From: Paenibacillus sp. LHD-38
GTDB lineage: Bacteria > Bacillota > Bacilli > Paenibacillales > Paenibacillaceae
Reading direction: 5' to 3'
DNA: 64,000 nucleotides
Assembly: GCF_031157315.1 (NCBI RefSeq)
Contig: NZ_JAVIFU010000006.1
Location: forward strand, 62,001 to 126,000
Every line of letters starts with the position of its first letter. Position 1 is the first letter of the stretch. The notes beneath the pieces are model-generated. The model ran no database searches. It was not told the DNA's origin and saw nothing but the letters and a program-made list of their open reading frames with translations. Of this stretch, positions 36,079 through 45,363 are shown piece after piece. A program made the position numbers and the translations under genes.

Positions 36079-37044
36079 ATGGAACAAATCACATCAACTG
36101 CCGTCCTGCAGGACACCAAGAAAATGAAAAAGAAGAAGATCAATTACAGGAAATATTCACCGCTGCTGATTATGATGATTCCCGGTCTTCTTTACCTGTT
36201 AATCAATAACTACCTCCCCATGCTGGGAATCGTTATTGCCTTTAAAGACGTGAATTTCGCCAAGGGTATTCTACAAAGCGATTGGATCGGACTCGCTAAT
36301 TTCGAGTACCTCTTCAAGACTTCAGATGCTTTCATCATTACGCGGAACACCATTCTATATAATGTTGTGTTCATTGCGCTCGGAACGACGCTGTCGCTGA
36401 CATGTGCGATTCTGCTGAACGAGATCAAAAACAAGGTATTGTTAAAGACGTATCAAAGTCTCATTACACTACCGCATCTGATATCCATGGTTATCGTCAG
36501 CTATCTAGTATACGCCTTGCTCAGTGCGGATACGGGGTTCATTAATAAAACCGTACTTCCGTGGTTTGGCATCGAGGATGGGATCTTGTGGTACAGCGAA
36601 GCGAAATACTGGCCCATCATTCTGTCGCTGGTGAATTTCTGGAAGGGTGTCGGCTATTCCAGCATCGTATTTTTCGCCGCTTTACTGGGGATTGACGAAG
36701 AGTATTATGAGGCGGCAAGGCTAGATGGTGCGAACCGCTTGCAGCAGATTCTCCGCATTACACTGCCGATGCTTACTCCTATCATTATTATGCTAACGCT
36801 GCTAAACGTCGGCAGGATTTTCTACTCCGACTTCGGCTTGTTCTATCAAGTGCCAATGAATTCTGGGGCATTATTCGACACAACGGCTACTATCGATACT
36901 TACGTATTTAGGGGATTAACGGGCAACGGCGATATCGGGATGTCTACGGCTGCCGGTGTTTATCAGTCCATCGTCGGATTCGTTCTTGTCGTGCTGGCGA
37001 ACTATACGGTAAGACTCTATAACAAAGAAAACGCACTGTTCTAA
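36079..37044 (+). CDS. Sugar ABC transporter permease, LplB type (module 2)
   Basis: A 321-residue six-helix permease with EAA loop EAARLDGANRLQQILRITLP. It is clearly paralogous to the protein at 25023 (both have LLYLLINNYIPM/LPM, WKGLGYS/WKGVGYS, DFGLFYQ and PMNSGAL). It has a longer Lys-rich N-terminus. ATG 36079 follows AAGGAAGG. It is transcribed from P3. Confidence 0.9.
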   Translation: MEQITSTAVLQDTKKMKKKKINYRKYSPLLIMMIPGLLYLLINNYLPMLGIVIAFKDVNFAKGILQSDWIGLANFEYLFKTSDAFIITRNTILYNVVFIALGTTLSLTCAILLNEIKNKVLLKTYQSLITLPHLISMVIVSYLVYALLSADTGFINKTVLPWFGIEDGILWYSEAKYWPIILSLVNFWKGVGYSSIVFFAALLGIDEEYYEAARLDGANRLQQILRITLPMLTPIIIMLTLLNVGRIFYSDFGLFYQVPMNSGALFDTTATIDTYVFRGLTGNGDIGMSTAAGVYQSIVGFVLVVLANYTVRLYNKENALF

Positions 37045-37057
37045 GGAGGTGGCACAT

Positions 37058-37942
37058 ATGAAAACGGAAAGCAGAGCTTTAACATGGTTTAGTCATATCG
37101 TAATGTTCTTATTCGCGGTAGTCTGCATCATCCCGTTCATTCTACTCATTTCAGCATCTCTGACGGATCAGGATGCCATTATCGCGAATGGTTACTCTTT
37201 TATTCCTAAACAATTCAGCACCGATGCGTACACCTACCTGCTGGAAAGAGGCTCGGATATTGCACGAGCTTACGGCGTTACCATATTTATTACCGTTGTA
37301 GGAACGATAATTGGCCTGACGATCATTGCACTTCTGGCGTATCCGCTTGCTAGGAATGAGACGCCGCATCGGAATGTTATTATGTTTATCGTCTTCTTCA
37401 CGATGCTGTTCCATGGCGGTCTTGTACCGACTTATCTGGTGTATACGCAGCTCTTCGACATTAAGAACACGATCTGGGCACTGATCGTTCCAGGGCTGCT
37501 CATGAACGGATTTTACGTCATGCTGATGCGGACGTTCTTCCAGACCACCATCCCGCCGGCATTGATCGAATCTGCACAATTGGATGGAGCGGGGGAATAC
37601 CGGACCTTCTGGTCGATCGTACTTCCGCTATCAACGCCAGTAGTTGCAACAATTGGCTTGTTCACAACGATTATGTACTGGAATGATTGGCAGAACGGTA
37701 TGGTCTATATTACCAAACCTGAGTATTTCAGCATCCAGAACTTGCTCAACCGAATTATGCAGGATGTTCAGTTCATCAGCACAAATATGAGTGCATCCGC
37801 AGGCGATGCCATGCAGCAAATGCCTTCCGACTCGGTGAAGATGGCAATTGCGGTTATCGGTGTACTCCCTATTCTTGTTGCTTACCCGTTCTTCCAGAAG
37901 TATTTCATTAAGGGCATTATGATCGGTGCCGTAAAAGGCTGA
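37058..37942 (+). CDS. Sugar ABC transporter permease, LplC/YtcP type (module 2)
   Basis: The 294-residue partner permease has the EAA-type loop ESAQLDGAGEYRTFWSIVLP and the family ending FIKGIMIGAVKG. I choose ATG 37058, 8 bases after AAGGAGG, over an in-frame GTG at 37049. It lies 13 bases after the first permease. No ATPase follows. Confidence 0.9.
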   Translation: MKTESRALTWFSHIVMFLFAVVCIIPFILLISASLTDQDAIIANGYSFIPKQFSTDAYTYLLERGSDIARAYGVTIFITVVGTIIGLTIIALLAYPLARNETPHRNVIMFIVFFTMLFHGGLVPTYLVYTQLFDIKNTIWALIVPGLLMNGFYVMLMRTFFQTTIPPALIESAQLDGAGEYRTFWSIVLPLSTPVVATIGLFTTIMYWNDWQNGMVYITKPEYFSIQNLLNRIMQDVQFISTNMSASAGDAMQQMPSDSVKMAIAVIGVLPILVAYPFFQKYFIKGIMIGAVKG

Positions 37943-37965
37943 TCATAGCATGCCATACGTCCGAT

Positions 37966-38004
37966 ACGCCATAACTGGAATCATTCCGGTTGTGGCGTTT
38001 GGTT
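37966..38004 (+). terminator. Terminator between the permeases and the second two-component system
   Basis: ACGCCATAACTGGAAT (37966-37981) pairs with ATTCCGGTTGTGGCGT (37983-37998), two wobble pairs, followed by a T-rich tail. A TATGAT follows at about 38019 and may be the -10 of the kinase gene. Confidence 0.7.
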
Positions 38005-38057
38005 TTACTTGCTTGTATGATGAGGTAAAGAGCGAGCGCGACAAGGAGCTGTAGGAC

Positions 38058-39815
38058 ATGAATCTCTTTAAATGGAATTTATCCACCAATTCATTGCGAA
38101 TGAAACTAGCCTTAAGCGTAGTAATTATGACGCTGCCGCTTGTCGGCATGCTTATCTACAACAATTTCTATGCGATAAATGTCGTGCGCGAACAAGTTGC
38201 TGATTCCTACAAAGATACATTATCCCTATATATGGATCAAATAGATGTTAGCTTGAACGATGTGGATTCGTATATGAATACGATAGCCTTTGGTAATGAC
38301 TTGTTGTCGATTGGCCAATCGGTGACGGATGACGAATATTATACGGCGAAAATCTTTATGTTCAAATCACTATCCAAAGACATTGCTTTGTATCGTTCAG
38401 TAAACTCGTTTTTTGTGTATGAGGAGAAAAGACAAGAATATATGGATATTCCCAATACCTTCAATTTTTCAAACGAGGAGAAAGAGAGCGTTAAAAATTA
38501 TATCATCGAATTGATTCAACATCAGGCGATTGTAAAAGGAAACTTAACGAAAAGATGGCAGTATTACCAGATTGGAAATGATCATTACCTAATCGATATC
38601 GTCCAAGCGGGAGATGCTTATCTTGGCGCATGGATTAGCATGGATACGTTATTGGCACCGCTCCGGTCTCTTAAAATGGGAAAGGAAGGCGAGATCCTGT
38701 TCGCTAATGATCAGGGTGAACCTATTACGGATACGACCATCGTACAAGATTATGGAATTGAGCTCCATCAGAACTTGACGGACTATTATTTGTCCGGTTC
38801 GAACAAGAAATTTCTTGTTGTAGGCGAGCACTCCAATCGAGGGAATTTCAGCATGATTACCCTTATTCCTGATAAGAACATCTTAGCTAACCTTCCGTAT
38901 CTTCAGCGGATTATTTGGATTATTACAATCGGATCGATGTTTTTTATCCCGATTGGTCTTTATTTGATGAGACGAGCGTTCCTGACTCCTATCAGCCGAA
39001 TGTTGCTTGCCATGAAGAAAGTGCGTGGCGGCAATTGGAGCACGCAGGTCGATATGCAGAAGTCGTCAGATGAATATATTTTGCTGGGCGAATCATTCAA
39101 CGCTATGATGACCGAGATTCAGAAGCTTCGCGTCAACGTCTTCGAAGAACAATTGAATAAACAGAGAGAAGAGTTGCAGCGTTTGCAACAGCAGGTGAAT
39201 CCTCACTTCTTCCTTAACGCTTTGAACATTGTTTTTAATCTAGCCAAAGTTAAGAACTTTGAATTAATAATGGAAATGACAGAGGCTTTAATACACTATT
39301 TCCGTTTCCTGTTCCGTAGTACGACTTCGTTTGTGAAGCTTAGTGATGAGCTTGAACATACCCGTAACTATCTGAATATCCAGAACTTGCGTTTCCCCGG
39401 CCAACTGGCCTGGGTCATCGATGCTCCTTATTATTTAATGGATACTCCTGTACCGCCTCTTATCGTGCAGTCGTTTGTCGAGAATTCCATTAAGCATGCT
39501 GTTACAATGGATGACGAACCTATCGATATAGCCATGCGGATCAAGTTCTTTGATGAAGAGAGCGGTTCGAGGATGAAAATAACGATTAAAGATACAGGAT
39601 GCGGTTTCAACAATCGGGTGCTTGAGGAATTACAAGCAGGAAGAAGCGTCCAGAATGATAAAGGCGAGCATACCGGTATTTGGAACGTTCAGCGCCGTTT
39701 AAGCTTGCTGTATGACGAGACCGTATCCGTTCAATATTATAATGATAAGGAAACCGGCGGCGCGGTAGTGGAAATGATCCTTCCTACCAATCCGAAAATG
39801 GAGGAAATGTCATGA
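38058..39815 (+). CDS. YesM-type sensor histidine kinase (module 2)
   Basis: The 585-residue membrane kinase has TM1 at about 16-38, a large extracellular sensor, TM2 at about 283-306, HAMP, His box QQVNPHFFLN (H383), and ATP-binding N-box (FVENSIKHA) and G-box (DTGCGF). It is a paralogue of the kinase at 19842 (shared SLNDVDSYM/SELKSADDYL layout and SGSNKKFLVVG/TGTNKNYMVIG). It overlaps the regulator gene by four bases (ATGA). Confidence 0.9.
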   Translation: MNLFKWNLSTNSLRMKLALSVVIMTLPLVGMLIYNNFYAINVVREQVADSYKDTLSLYMDQIDVSLNDVDSYMNTIAFGNDLLSIGQSVTDDEYYTAKIFMFKSLSKDIALYRSVNSFFVYEEKRQEYMDIPNTFNFSNEEKESVKNYIIELIQHQAIVKGNLTKRWQYYQIGNDHYLIDIVQAGDAYLGAWISMDTLLAPLRSLKMGKEGEILFANDQGEPITDTTIVQDYGIELHQNLTDYYLSGSNKKFLVVGEHSNRGNFSMITLIPDKNILANLPYLQRIIWIITIGSMFFIPIGLYLMRRAFLTPISRMLLAMKKVRGGNWSTQVDMQKSSDEYILLGESFNAMMTEIQKLRVNVFEEQLNKQREELQRLQQQVNPHFFLNALNIVFNLAKVKNFELIMEMTEALIHYFRFLFRSTTSFVKLSDELEHTRNYLNIQNLRFPGQLAWVIDAPYYLMDTPVPPLIVQSFVENSIKHAVTMDDEPIDIAMRIKFFDEESGSRMKITIKDTGCGFNNRVLEELQAGRSVQNDKGEHTGIWNVQRRLSLLYDETVSVQYYNDKETGGAVVEMILPTNPKMEEMS

Positions 39816-41416
39816 CTTATCAAATGCTCCTTGTTGACGATGAAGTTCATGCTATAGAGGGCGTGAAATCAGATCTTGATCTGAACAAGCTGGGAATCTC
39901 GGGATTGTTTACGGCCTATAGTATGAGGAAAGCGATGGAGATCTTCGAGCGAGAGAACATTGATATTATGATCTGCGATATTGAAATGCCTAAAGGCAGC
40001 GGCTTGGAGCTGTTAGCATGGGTCCGGGAGCGTCATCCGAATACGGAAACAATCTTTCTGACCAGCCATTCCGATTTCAAATATGCGAAGGAAGCGCTGC
40101 AGCTCGGGAGTCTCGATTATCTGCTTAAGCCCGTGCGCGCCGCCGATTTGGAACAAGCTATTCGCAAAGCACAGAGCGTGATCGATCGGAACACCGAAAT
40201 CAGCAGGAATAGCGTTTCTCATCAACTATGGATGAAACATCATTCCCTGATCATACAGCATTTTTGGCTTAATCTTATCAATCACTCGACAACCATTCAC
40301 CCGGCTGCGGTCCGCGAACAGATCACGCGTCATCATATTCCGATTTCGGAAGATTCACTGTTTCTCCCCATTTTGATTTCCGTTCAAAGATGGAACAAAG
40401 CGCTCAAGCGCAGTGACGAGAAGATTCTGGAGTATGCGCTTAAGAATACGGCCGAAGAAATTATCATTAGCCATCATGCGAACGGCATTTGTTTTCATCT
40501 TGACCGTGGGATGCTTCTCGTCATCGTTTCTGCCGATGGCGAGACGAATGAAGCTCTTAAACAAGTACATGAAGCTTGCCGTAATTATATTGATGCTTGT
40601 AATCGGTATTTTTACTGTGATTTATCTTGTTATTGCGGTGGGCCCGTCCAAGTCCATGAGATGGCAAACATGGTGGCGGATTTAAGGGCACGGGACCGAA
40701 ACAACGTCGCTTTTGTTAACAAAGTTCACTTCTATCAGGATGCCAAACAGGCCGACCAGCTTATTTCATTGCCTAATTGGAGCGTATTGTCTTCCCTGCT
40801 CAAGACAGGTACGAAGGAATCTGTGATTCATGGCGTTGAAGCGTTTCTTGCAGATCTCGTACGGAATGAAGGGCTGAACGCCAATTTTTTACATCAATTT
40901 AACCAGAACTTTATGCAGGCGATTTACTCCTACTTGAACAGTAGAGGGGTTCATGCCCACCAGCTATTTGGAGATGAAGAATCGAGAAGAATCTCGGAAA
41001 CCGCAGGCCGCACCATAACAGATATGTTGGTTTGGGTTAAACATGCCGTCAGCAAGGCGATGAATCAAGCGGAAGCGGTGAAGGAAACCGACTCTGTCGT
41101 TCAGACAGTCAAACGATATATTGCCCTTAACATTGACCAAGATCTGTCTCGAGAAACGGTTTCCGAACAGGTATTTCTGAATCCTGATCATCTGACAAGA
41201 CTATTTAAGAAGGAAACGGGCCATACCATAACCGATTATGTCCTGTTGGAAAGAATCAAGCTGGCGAAGGAACTGTTGACCCAAACGAACATCCCCATTA
41301 GTTCCATTTCATCATCCGTTGGGTATTCGAATTTCTCCCATTTTACAAAAGTATTCAAGAAATATGCGGAAATGGGGCCAACGGAGTACAGAAGCCAATT
41401 CCGTGATCATAAGTGA
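39812..41416 (+). CDS. YesN-type response regulator with AraC DNA-binding domain (module 2)
   Basis: The 534-residue regulator has a receiver with D56 in ICDIEMP and Lys in YLLKPV. The C-terminal double helix-turn-helix (RETVSEQVFLNPDHLTRLFKK and ISSISSSVGYSNFSHFTKVFKK) resembles that of the module 1 regulator at 21568. It is the best candidate to bind the GTCG-N7-RYTAKT direct repeats, because two of the three sites drive module 2 genes; that link is inference. Confidence 0.9.
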   Translation: MTYQMLLVDDEVHAIEGVKSDLDLNKLGISGLFTAYSMRKAMEIFERENIDIMICDIEMPKGSGLELLAWVRERHPNTETIFLTSHSDFKYAKEALQLGSLDYLLKPVRAADLEQAIRKAQSVIDRNTEISRNSVSHQLWMKHHSLIIQHFWLNLINHSTTIHPAAVREQITRHHIPISEDSLFLPILISVQRWNKALKRSDEKILEYALKNTAEEIIISHHANGICFHLDRGMLLVIVSADGETNEALKQVHEACRNYIDACNRYFYCDLSCYCGGPVQVHEMANMVADLRARDRNNVAFVNKVHFYQDAKQADQLISLPNWSVLSSLLKTGTKESVIHGVEAFLADLVRNEGLNANFLHQFNQNFMQAIYSYLNSRGVHAHQLFGDEESRRISETAGRTITDMLVWVKHAVSKAMNQAEAVKETDSVVQTVKRYIALNIDQDLSRETVSEQVFLNPDHLTRLFKKETGHTITDYVLLERIKLAKELLTQTNIPISSISSSVGYSNFSHFTKVFKKYAEMGPTEYRSQFRDHK

Positions 41417-41462
41417 GTATCAAGCCAATAAATGGCAGGTTGTAATAACTATCCAAAACACA

Positions 41463-41503
41463 AAAGCCGGTAATTCCTTGCGAAGGAAATACCGGCTTTT
41501 TTT
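41463..41503 (+). terminator. Terminator closing the sugar region
   Basis: AAAGCCGGTA pairs with TACCGGCTTT, with an inner TTCCTT/AAGGAA stem, followed by TTTTTTT (to 41503). It is a strong intrinsic terminator. Confidence 0.9.
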
Positions 41504-41635
41504 GTCTGCAAAATTACATGGTTAATCATTTCCATCATTAACGATTTTGAATCTATGTTAAGGCAAGCTATACGGCTAATTTTAATAGATGGTAAAAATA
41601 TTTCATTTTCACATCATTCTCTCATTTTCATTAGA

Positions 41636-41672
41636 TATAATTGCAAATGACTTCGGAATGATTATCATTATC
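41636..41672 (+). promoter_or_regulatory. Promoter -10 and Fur box 1 heading the FTR1 operon
   Basis: TATAAT at 41636-41641 is followed by 41654-41672, which matches the 19-bp Fur consensus (GATAATGATTATCATTATC) at 16 of 19 positions. Placement just after the -10 fits iron-dependent repression of the genes from 41730. Confidence 0.8.
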
Positions 41673-41729
41673 AAGCAGATAATAAAATATGACCCAAAAC
41701 GGTTTGCATCGGAGGATGGTGGTGGAGAG

Positions 41730-42092
41730 TTGGACGTTCAAACTAGGTACAAGTCCGGAAAGTATCATCGAAACGCTAAATTGAAACACCGGTCACAACG
41801 AAGCAAATATAGAGTACTCGGAATCCTGATTGAACGAGGAACCCTAACGTCCGAGGAACTCGCGGTGCTTCTGATGATGCCGGCCCCATCCTTGAGCAAA
41901 GTGACCCAAAGTCTAACCGTTAGCGGATTAATAGCGAGGGCTGAGAAGGACGACCAATTTATTGTCATTACAGATAACGGAGTACGGGTCTGGGAGGAGG
42001 CGAACCGTGATTGGCAAAAGTGGTTGGAACGCTACCCGGATCTCGTTTTCACTCAAGAACCTGAACCGTCGAACGGCGCCAACGCGGGATGA
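41730..42092 (+). CDS. MarR-like winged-helix regulator
   Basis: The 120-residue protein has a winged-helix domain (SKYRVLGILIERGTLTSEELA, then a recognition helix in APSLSKVTQSLTVSGLI and a wing in DDQFIVITDNG) in the MarR style. The start is uncertain. I use TTG 41730 behind GGTGGAG; an upstream ATG at 41589 would place the Fur box inside the gene and is rejected. It is first in the Fur-controlled run, and its stop overlaps the next start (ATGATG). It may tune the operon or a related envelope function. Confidence 0.6.
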   Translation: MDVQTRYKSGKYHRNAKLKHRSQRSKYRVLGILIERGTLTSEELAVLLMMPAPSLSKVTQSLTVSGLIARAEKDDQFIVITDNGVRVWEEANRDWQKWLERYPDLVFTQEPEPSNGANAG

Positions 42093-43051
42093 TGAGAAAA
42101 CTCAGCGGATTCGCCGGTCTTATCCTCTTCATTGTTTTTTTGCTGCTAAGCTGGCGGTTGTTCGACCTGCATCAACTGCTTGAACGGTTACGCATTGTAC
42201 TCGTTCAGCCGGGATGGCTGCTATTCATGTTTGTCGTTTATCTTTTATCTTTTGTTCTCAAAGCAGCAGCCTGGCAGGCGTACACAGGCCGTGAACACGC
42301 AATCGGAATGTACTTGCATGGCATTTTTTACAGCTTACTGTTCAATCACTTGCTGCCAATCAAGGTCGGTGATCTTGTACGCACAGGCGTTTTAATGAAG
42401 AAGGCGAGTATGAGGTGGGATACTGCTCTCCACTCCGTCGTGATTATGCGTTTGACGGACTTACTTGTGCTAGGAACGATATCGGCCATTGGCATGCTGT
42501 GGTTTGGAATGAAGATGTCATGGCTAGCGTTTGCTGTCATGGCAGCATTGGTCATTCTTGCAGGAGTTGCTTTGAGATGGTTTCCGATTCGGCGCTGGCC
42601 ATTTGCCAATCGGCATTGGGAGCAGCTCAAGTCAATCGTTATGTCAAGGCAAGGCCCTTATATCCTAGGTCTTGTTGCCGTAAGTTGGATACTGGAAGCG
42701 GTAATCTTGTTCGGTATTGCCCATATGGGAGGCATACAGTTAAGCGCCGCTTCATCCATTTGGGCCAACAGCGTTACAATCGGAGGCCAAATCTTTCATG
42801 TTACACCAGGTGGGATAGGTACCTATGAGAGTACGTTAAGCGGCTCGTTGGCGGTGCTTGGAGTTAGCTGGGAAGAAGCCTATACCACCGCTTTGCTGAC
42901 ACATACATTTAAATTCGCTGTGGCCTTTATTTTGGGTTCCTATTCTTTGATCCGAATGCCGATTGGTTTGCGCGAAGCCAAGGAATGGATCCAAATACAG
43001 CGAAAGCCTTCCCTAAATACGAATCATGCGCGTGAAAGGACATCCTTATGA
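42089..43051 (+). CDS. Flippase-like membrane protein (LPG synthase TM / UPF0104 family)
   Basis: The 320-residue protein has about eight transmembrane helices and the family motif HVTPGGIGTYES (about 231-242). Related segments are NHLLPIKVGDLVRTGVL and an early KAAAW. Proteins of this family (the transmembrane half of MprF, AglD-type) are thought to move lipids or lipid-linked sugars across the membrane. It overlaps both neighbours by 4 bases, so expression is coupled with the regulator and the phosphatase-like gene. Confidence 0.75.
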   Translation: MMRKLSGFAGLILFIVFLLLSWRLFDLHQLLERLRIVLVQPGWLLFMFVVYLLSFVLKAAAWQAYTGREHAIGMYLHGIFYSLLFNHLLPIKVGDLVRTGVLMKKASMRWDTALHSVVIMRLTDLLVLGTISAIGMLWFGMKMSWLAFAVMAALVILAGVALRWFPIRRWPFANRHWEQLKSIVMSRQGPYILGLVAVSWILEAVILFGIAHMGGIQLSAASSIWANSVTIGGQIFHVTPGGIGTYESTLSGSLAVLGVSWEEAYTTALLTHTFKFAVAFILGSYSLIRMPIGLREAKEWIQIQRKPSLNTNHARERTSL

Positions 43052-44520
43052 AACAAGCTTCGCCTTTTGAGATTGTAGCGGCTAGATGTTGGAACCTTCT
43101 GAATGAGGGCAAACCGTTTACGCCGATTTTTGCCACATCCGTATTCTTGCTGTATCGGTCTGATCAGTGGCTGGACAGTCGTTTTTGGACAGGTACCGGC
43201 TTAAGTCTTCTGCTGATATTACCTTTGTTTTTTTTATTCTATTATTTCGATTTCCCGCTTTTTCTAAGGAATTACTTATGGTTGCCGCTTGTAGCTTCTT
43301 TACTTTTATGGGAACCCCAAAATCTTTCCCTTCATGCGGCGGCAATCGGATTGTATTTCTTCTTCACCGTGTTCTTCTGGGGAACGTTTTATTACCGAAT
43401 GCGGATCGGAACGTCATGGTGGAACTTTAAACGCTTCTGGAAGCTTGTGCTCAAGAACAGCGATTCGACAAGCGGTAATGCACAGGAACAACTGCCTAAG
43501 CTGCTGCTGCTCTTGTTATTGTGGAATCATTTTTACAGCTTGCTGATTCCTTCGTCAGAAGTCCCTTGGCCCACTGCCGGGTTCGCGGATGCTGTTATTT
43601 TATTGGGCATTTTCACAGCGTGCTTGTGGCTATACAGCTGGATTCTGCATGCAAACCTTTTTGATTGGAAACCCAAAGAGACAACATTATACACAGATGG
43701 GCCTGATATGACGGGAAAGGCCACCAATGAGAAGGCCATCGTGATTGTCATTGACGGTATGCGCAAGGAGCGCTTTGAAGAAGCCGATGCTCCGTTTCTG
43801 AAGAAGCTGCGGTCGGAAGGAACAGAGTATACGCAGATGGAGACGGTCTATCCCGCAAGAACGGTCGTTTGTTTTTCATCCATGTTTACCGGTGCCCATC
43901 CCAAAGACCATGGTATACGTTCCAATATGGTTTGGAAGCTGGGAATTCGGGTGGAAAGTATTTTCGATTCGCTGCGGAAGGTTGGGAAGCGGGGGCGCTT
44001 GCTTGGTATTGCCCATCTGATTGACTCCATGGGCGACGATGTGGAAAGCGTGACTGCCGTTATGCACAATGACAAAGCTGACCGCAATATCATCGACCGC
44101 TCCAAAAAGATAATGGCCGAGCAGAATCCTGATTTGTTCGTCGTTCAGATGATTGCCGTTGACCAAACCGGACATAGCATGGGTGTGCTGTACGATGAAT
44201 ATTTAGAGAAAATCGCCGAGGCTGACAGGTTGGTTGAGGAGTTTGTCGGTTGGCTGACAGATCAAGGCATGATGGAAAATACAACGCTTATCCTTTGCGC
44301 CGACCACGGTCAGGCTGACGGTATCGGCGGACATGGCCACCTGGATGAAGGAGAACGGTTTGTCCCTTTCTTCCTGCATGGTCCAACCATTCGCCAAGGC
44401 TGCAGAGTCGATGAGAGACACTCGTTAATTTCCATGGCACCAACGCTCGCCTATTTATTGGGAGCACCGTATCCAAGAGCAAGCCGCGGGCGGGTGTTGA
44501 CGGATGCGTTCAAGCGTTAA
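43048..44520 (+). CDS. Membrane-bound alkaline-phosphatase-superfamily hydrolase
   Basis: The 490-residue protein has five or six N-terminal transmembrane helices (about 1-205) and a catalytic domain of the nucleotide pyrophosphatase/phosphodiesterase type. Metal and nucleophile sites are visible: VIDGMRKERF (first metal Asp), PARTVVCF (nucleophile Thr), DQTGHSMG, and CADHGQADGIGGHGH (Asp/His/His). It should hydrolyse or transfer a phosphodiester on the outside of the cell, as lipoteichoic-acid or phosphoglycolipid enzymes do. The substrate is unknown. It starts with ATGA overlap. Confidence 0.75.
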   Translation: MKQASPFEIVAARCWNLLNEGKPFTPIFATSVFLLYRSDQWLDSRFWTGTGLSLLLILPLFFLFYYFDFPLFLRNYLWLPLVASLLLWEPQNLSLHAAAIGLYFFFTVFFWGTFYYRMRIGTSWWNFKRFWKLVLKNSDSTSGNAQEQLPKLLLLLLLWNHFYSLLIPSSEVPWPTAGFADAVILLGIFTACLWLYSWILHANLFDWKPKETTLYTDGPDMTGKATNEKAIVIVIDGMRKERFEEADAPFLKKLRSEGTEYTQMETVYPARTVVCFSSMFTGAHPKDHGIRSNMVWKLGIRVESIFDSLRKVGKRGRLLGIAHLIDSMGDDVESVTAVMHNDKADRNIIDRSKKIMAEQNPDLFVVQMIAVDQTGHSMGVLYDEYLEKIAEADRLVEEFVGWLTDQGMMENTTLILCADHGQADGIGGHGHLDEGERFVPFFLHGPTIRQGCRVDERHSLISMAPTLAYLLGAPYPRASRGRVLTDAFKR

Positions 44521-44563
44521 TACCTCAACCTCAAGGAAATGGCTTAATGAAAAGAGGAATCCC

Positions 44564-45331
44564 ATGAAATCAACAGGTAACAAAAAGCTTGTCGTATTCA
44601 TACCTGCACATAATGAAGAAGCAAACATTGCAAGCGTCATTGCTCGTGTCCCGAGAGACTTCCATCCTAAGTATGACGTAAAGGTCATCATTATTGATGA
44701 TGGCTCGACCGACCGGACAGTAGAGGTAGCGAAGGAAGCGGGAGCGGATTATGTACATTCCTTTGGGGAAAACAGGGGCTTAGGGGCTGCCGTTAGAGAG
44801 GGATTGAGGCAATCCTGCCTGCTGAACGCGGATATTGGTTTGATGATTGATGCTGACAATGAGTACCCGCCGGAGCAAATTCCTGAGGTGGTCGCCCCAA
44901 TTATGGATAGGGAGGCGGACTACACGTTCGGTTCGCGATTTAAGGGGAGCATTGCAGGGATGAAGCTGCATCGCAGGCTGGGAAATTATTTTTTCACGCT
45001 GCTCCAGTCCGTGCTGCTGCGCAAATGGATTTATGACGGCCAATCCGGCATGCGAGGTTTTTCCCGGGAAGCGATGGAATGCGCGGAAATCATTCATGAT
45101 TACAATTACGCCCAAGTGTTAACCTTGAATCTGCTGAGGAAGGGCTTTCGTCTGCAAGAGGTTCCTATTGCCTACAAGGTGAGGACACAGGGGCAGTCTT
45201 TCATTAAATTCCGGCAATATGTCAATTCCGTCATTCCGGCTATTTATAAGGAGATGAAGCGGCCCGCTCTTCGCGGTGCCTCCCTTGCCCGAAACAGGAA
45301 AATGCAGGATACCTCGGGTCAGCAAGCGTAA
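44564..45331 (+). CDS. GT2 glycosyltransferase, polyprenyl-phosphate sugar synthase type
   Basis: The 255-residue cytoplasmic enzyme resembles DPM1-type dolichyl/polyprenyl-phosphate sugar synthases: VVFIPAHNEEANI, IIDDGSTDRT, metal-binding DADNEYPPEQIP, GSRF and YDGQSGMRGFSR. It would attach a sugar to a lipid phosphate carrier. No C-terminal membrane domain is present. ATG 44564 follows AGAGGAATCCC; an upstream in-frame start at 44504 overlaps the phosphatase gene and lacks a ribosome binding site. With the flippase-like and GT-C proteins around it, it fits a surface glycosylation route. Confidence 0.82.
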   Translation: MKSTGNKKLVVFIPAHNEEANIASVIARVPRDFHPKYDVKVIIIDDGSTDRTVEVAKEAGADYVHSFGENRGLGAAVREGLRQSCLLNADIGLMIDADNEYPPEQIPEVVAPIMDREADYTFGSRFKGSIAGMKLHRRLGNYFFTLLQSVLLRKWIYDGQSGMRGFSREAMECAEIIHDYNYAQVLTLNLLRKGFRLQEVPIAYKVRTQGQSFIKFRQYVNSVIPAIYKEMKRPALRGASLARNRKMQDTSGQQA

Positions 45332-45363
45332 CGGTTATCGCAACGAGAGGGGGTCAGAGAATA

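Noticed and set aside
41589..41729. Upstream extension of the MarR-like gene from ATG 41589
   Set aside because: It would put the -10 and Fur box inside the coding region and adds a hydrophobic stretch foreign to MarR proteins.
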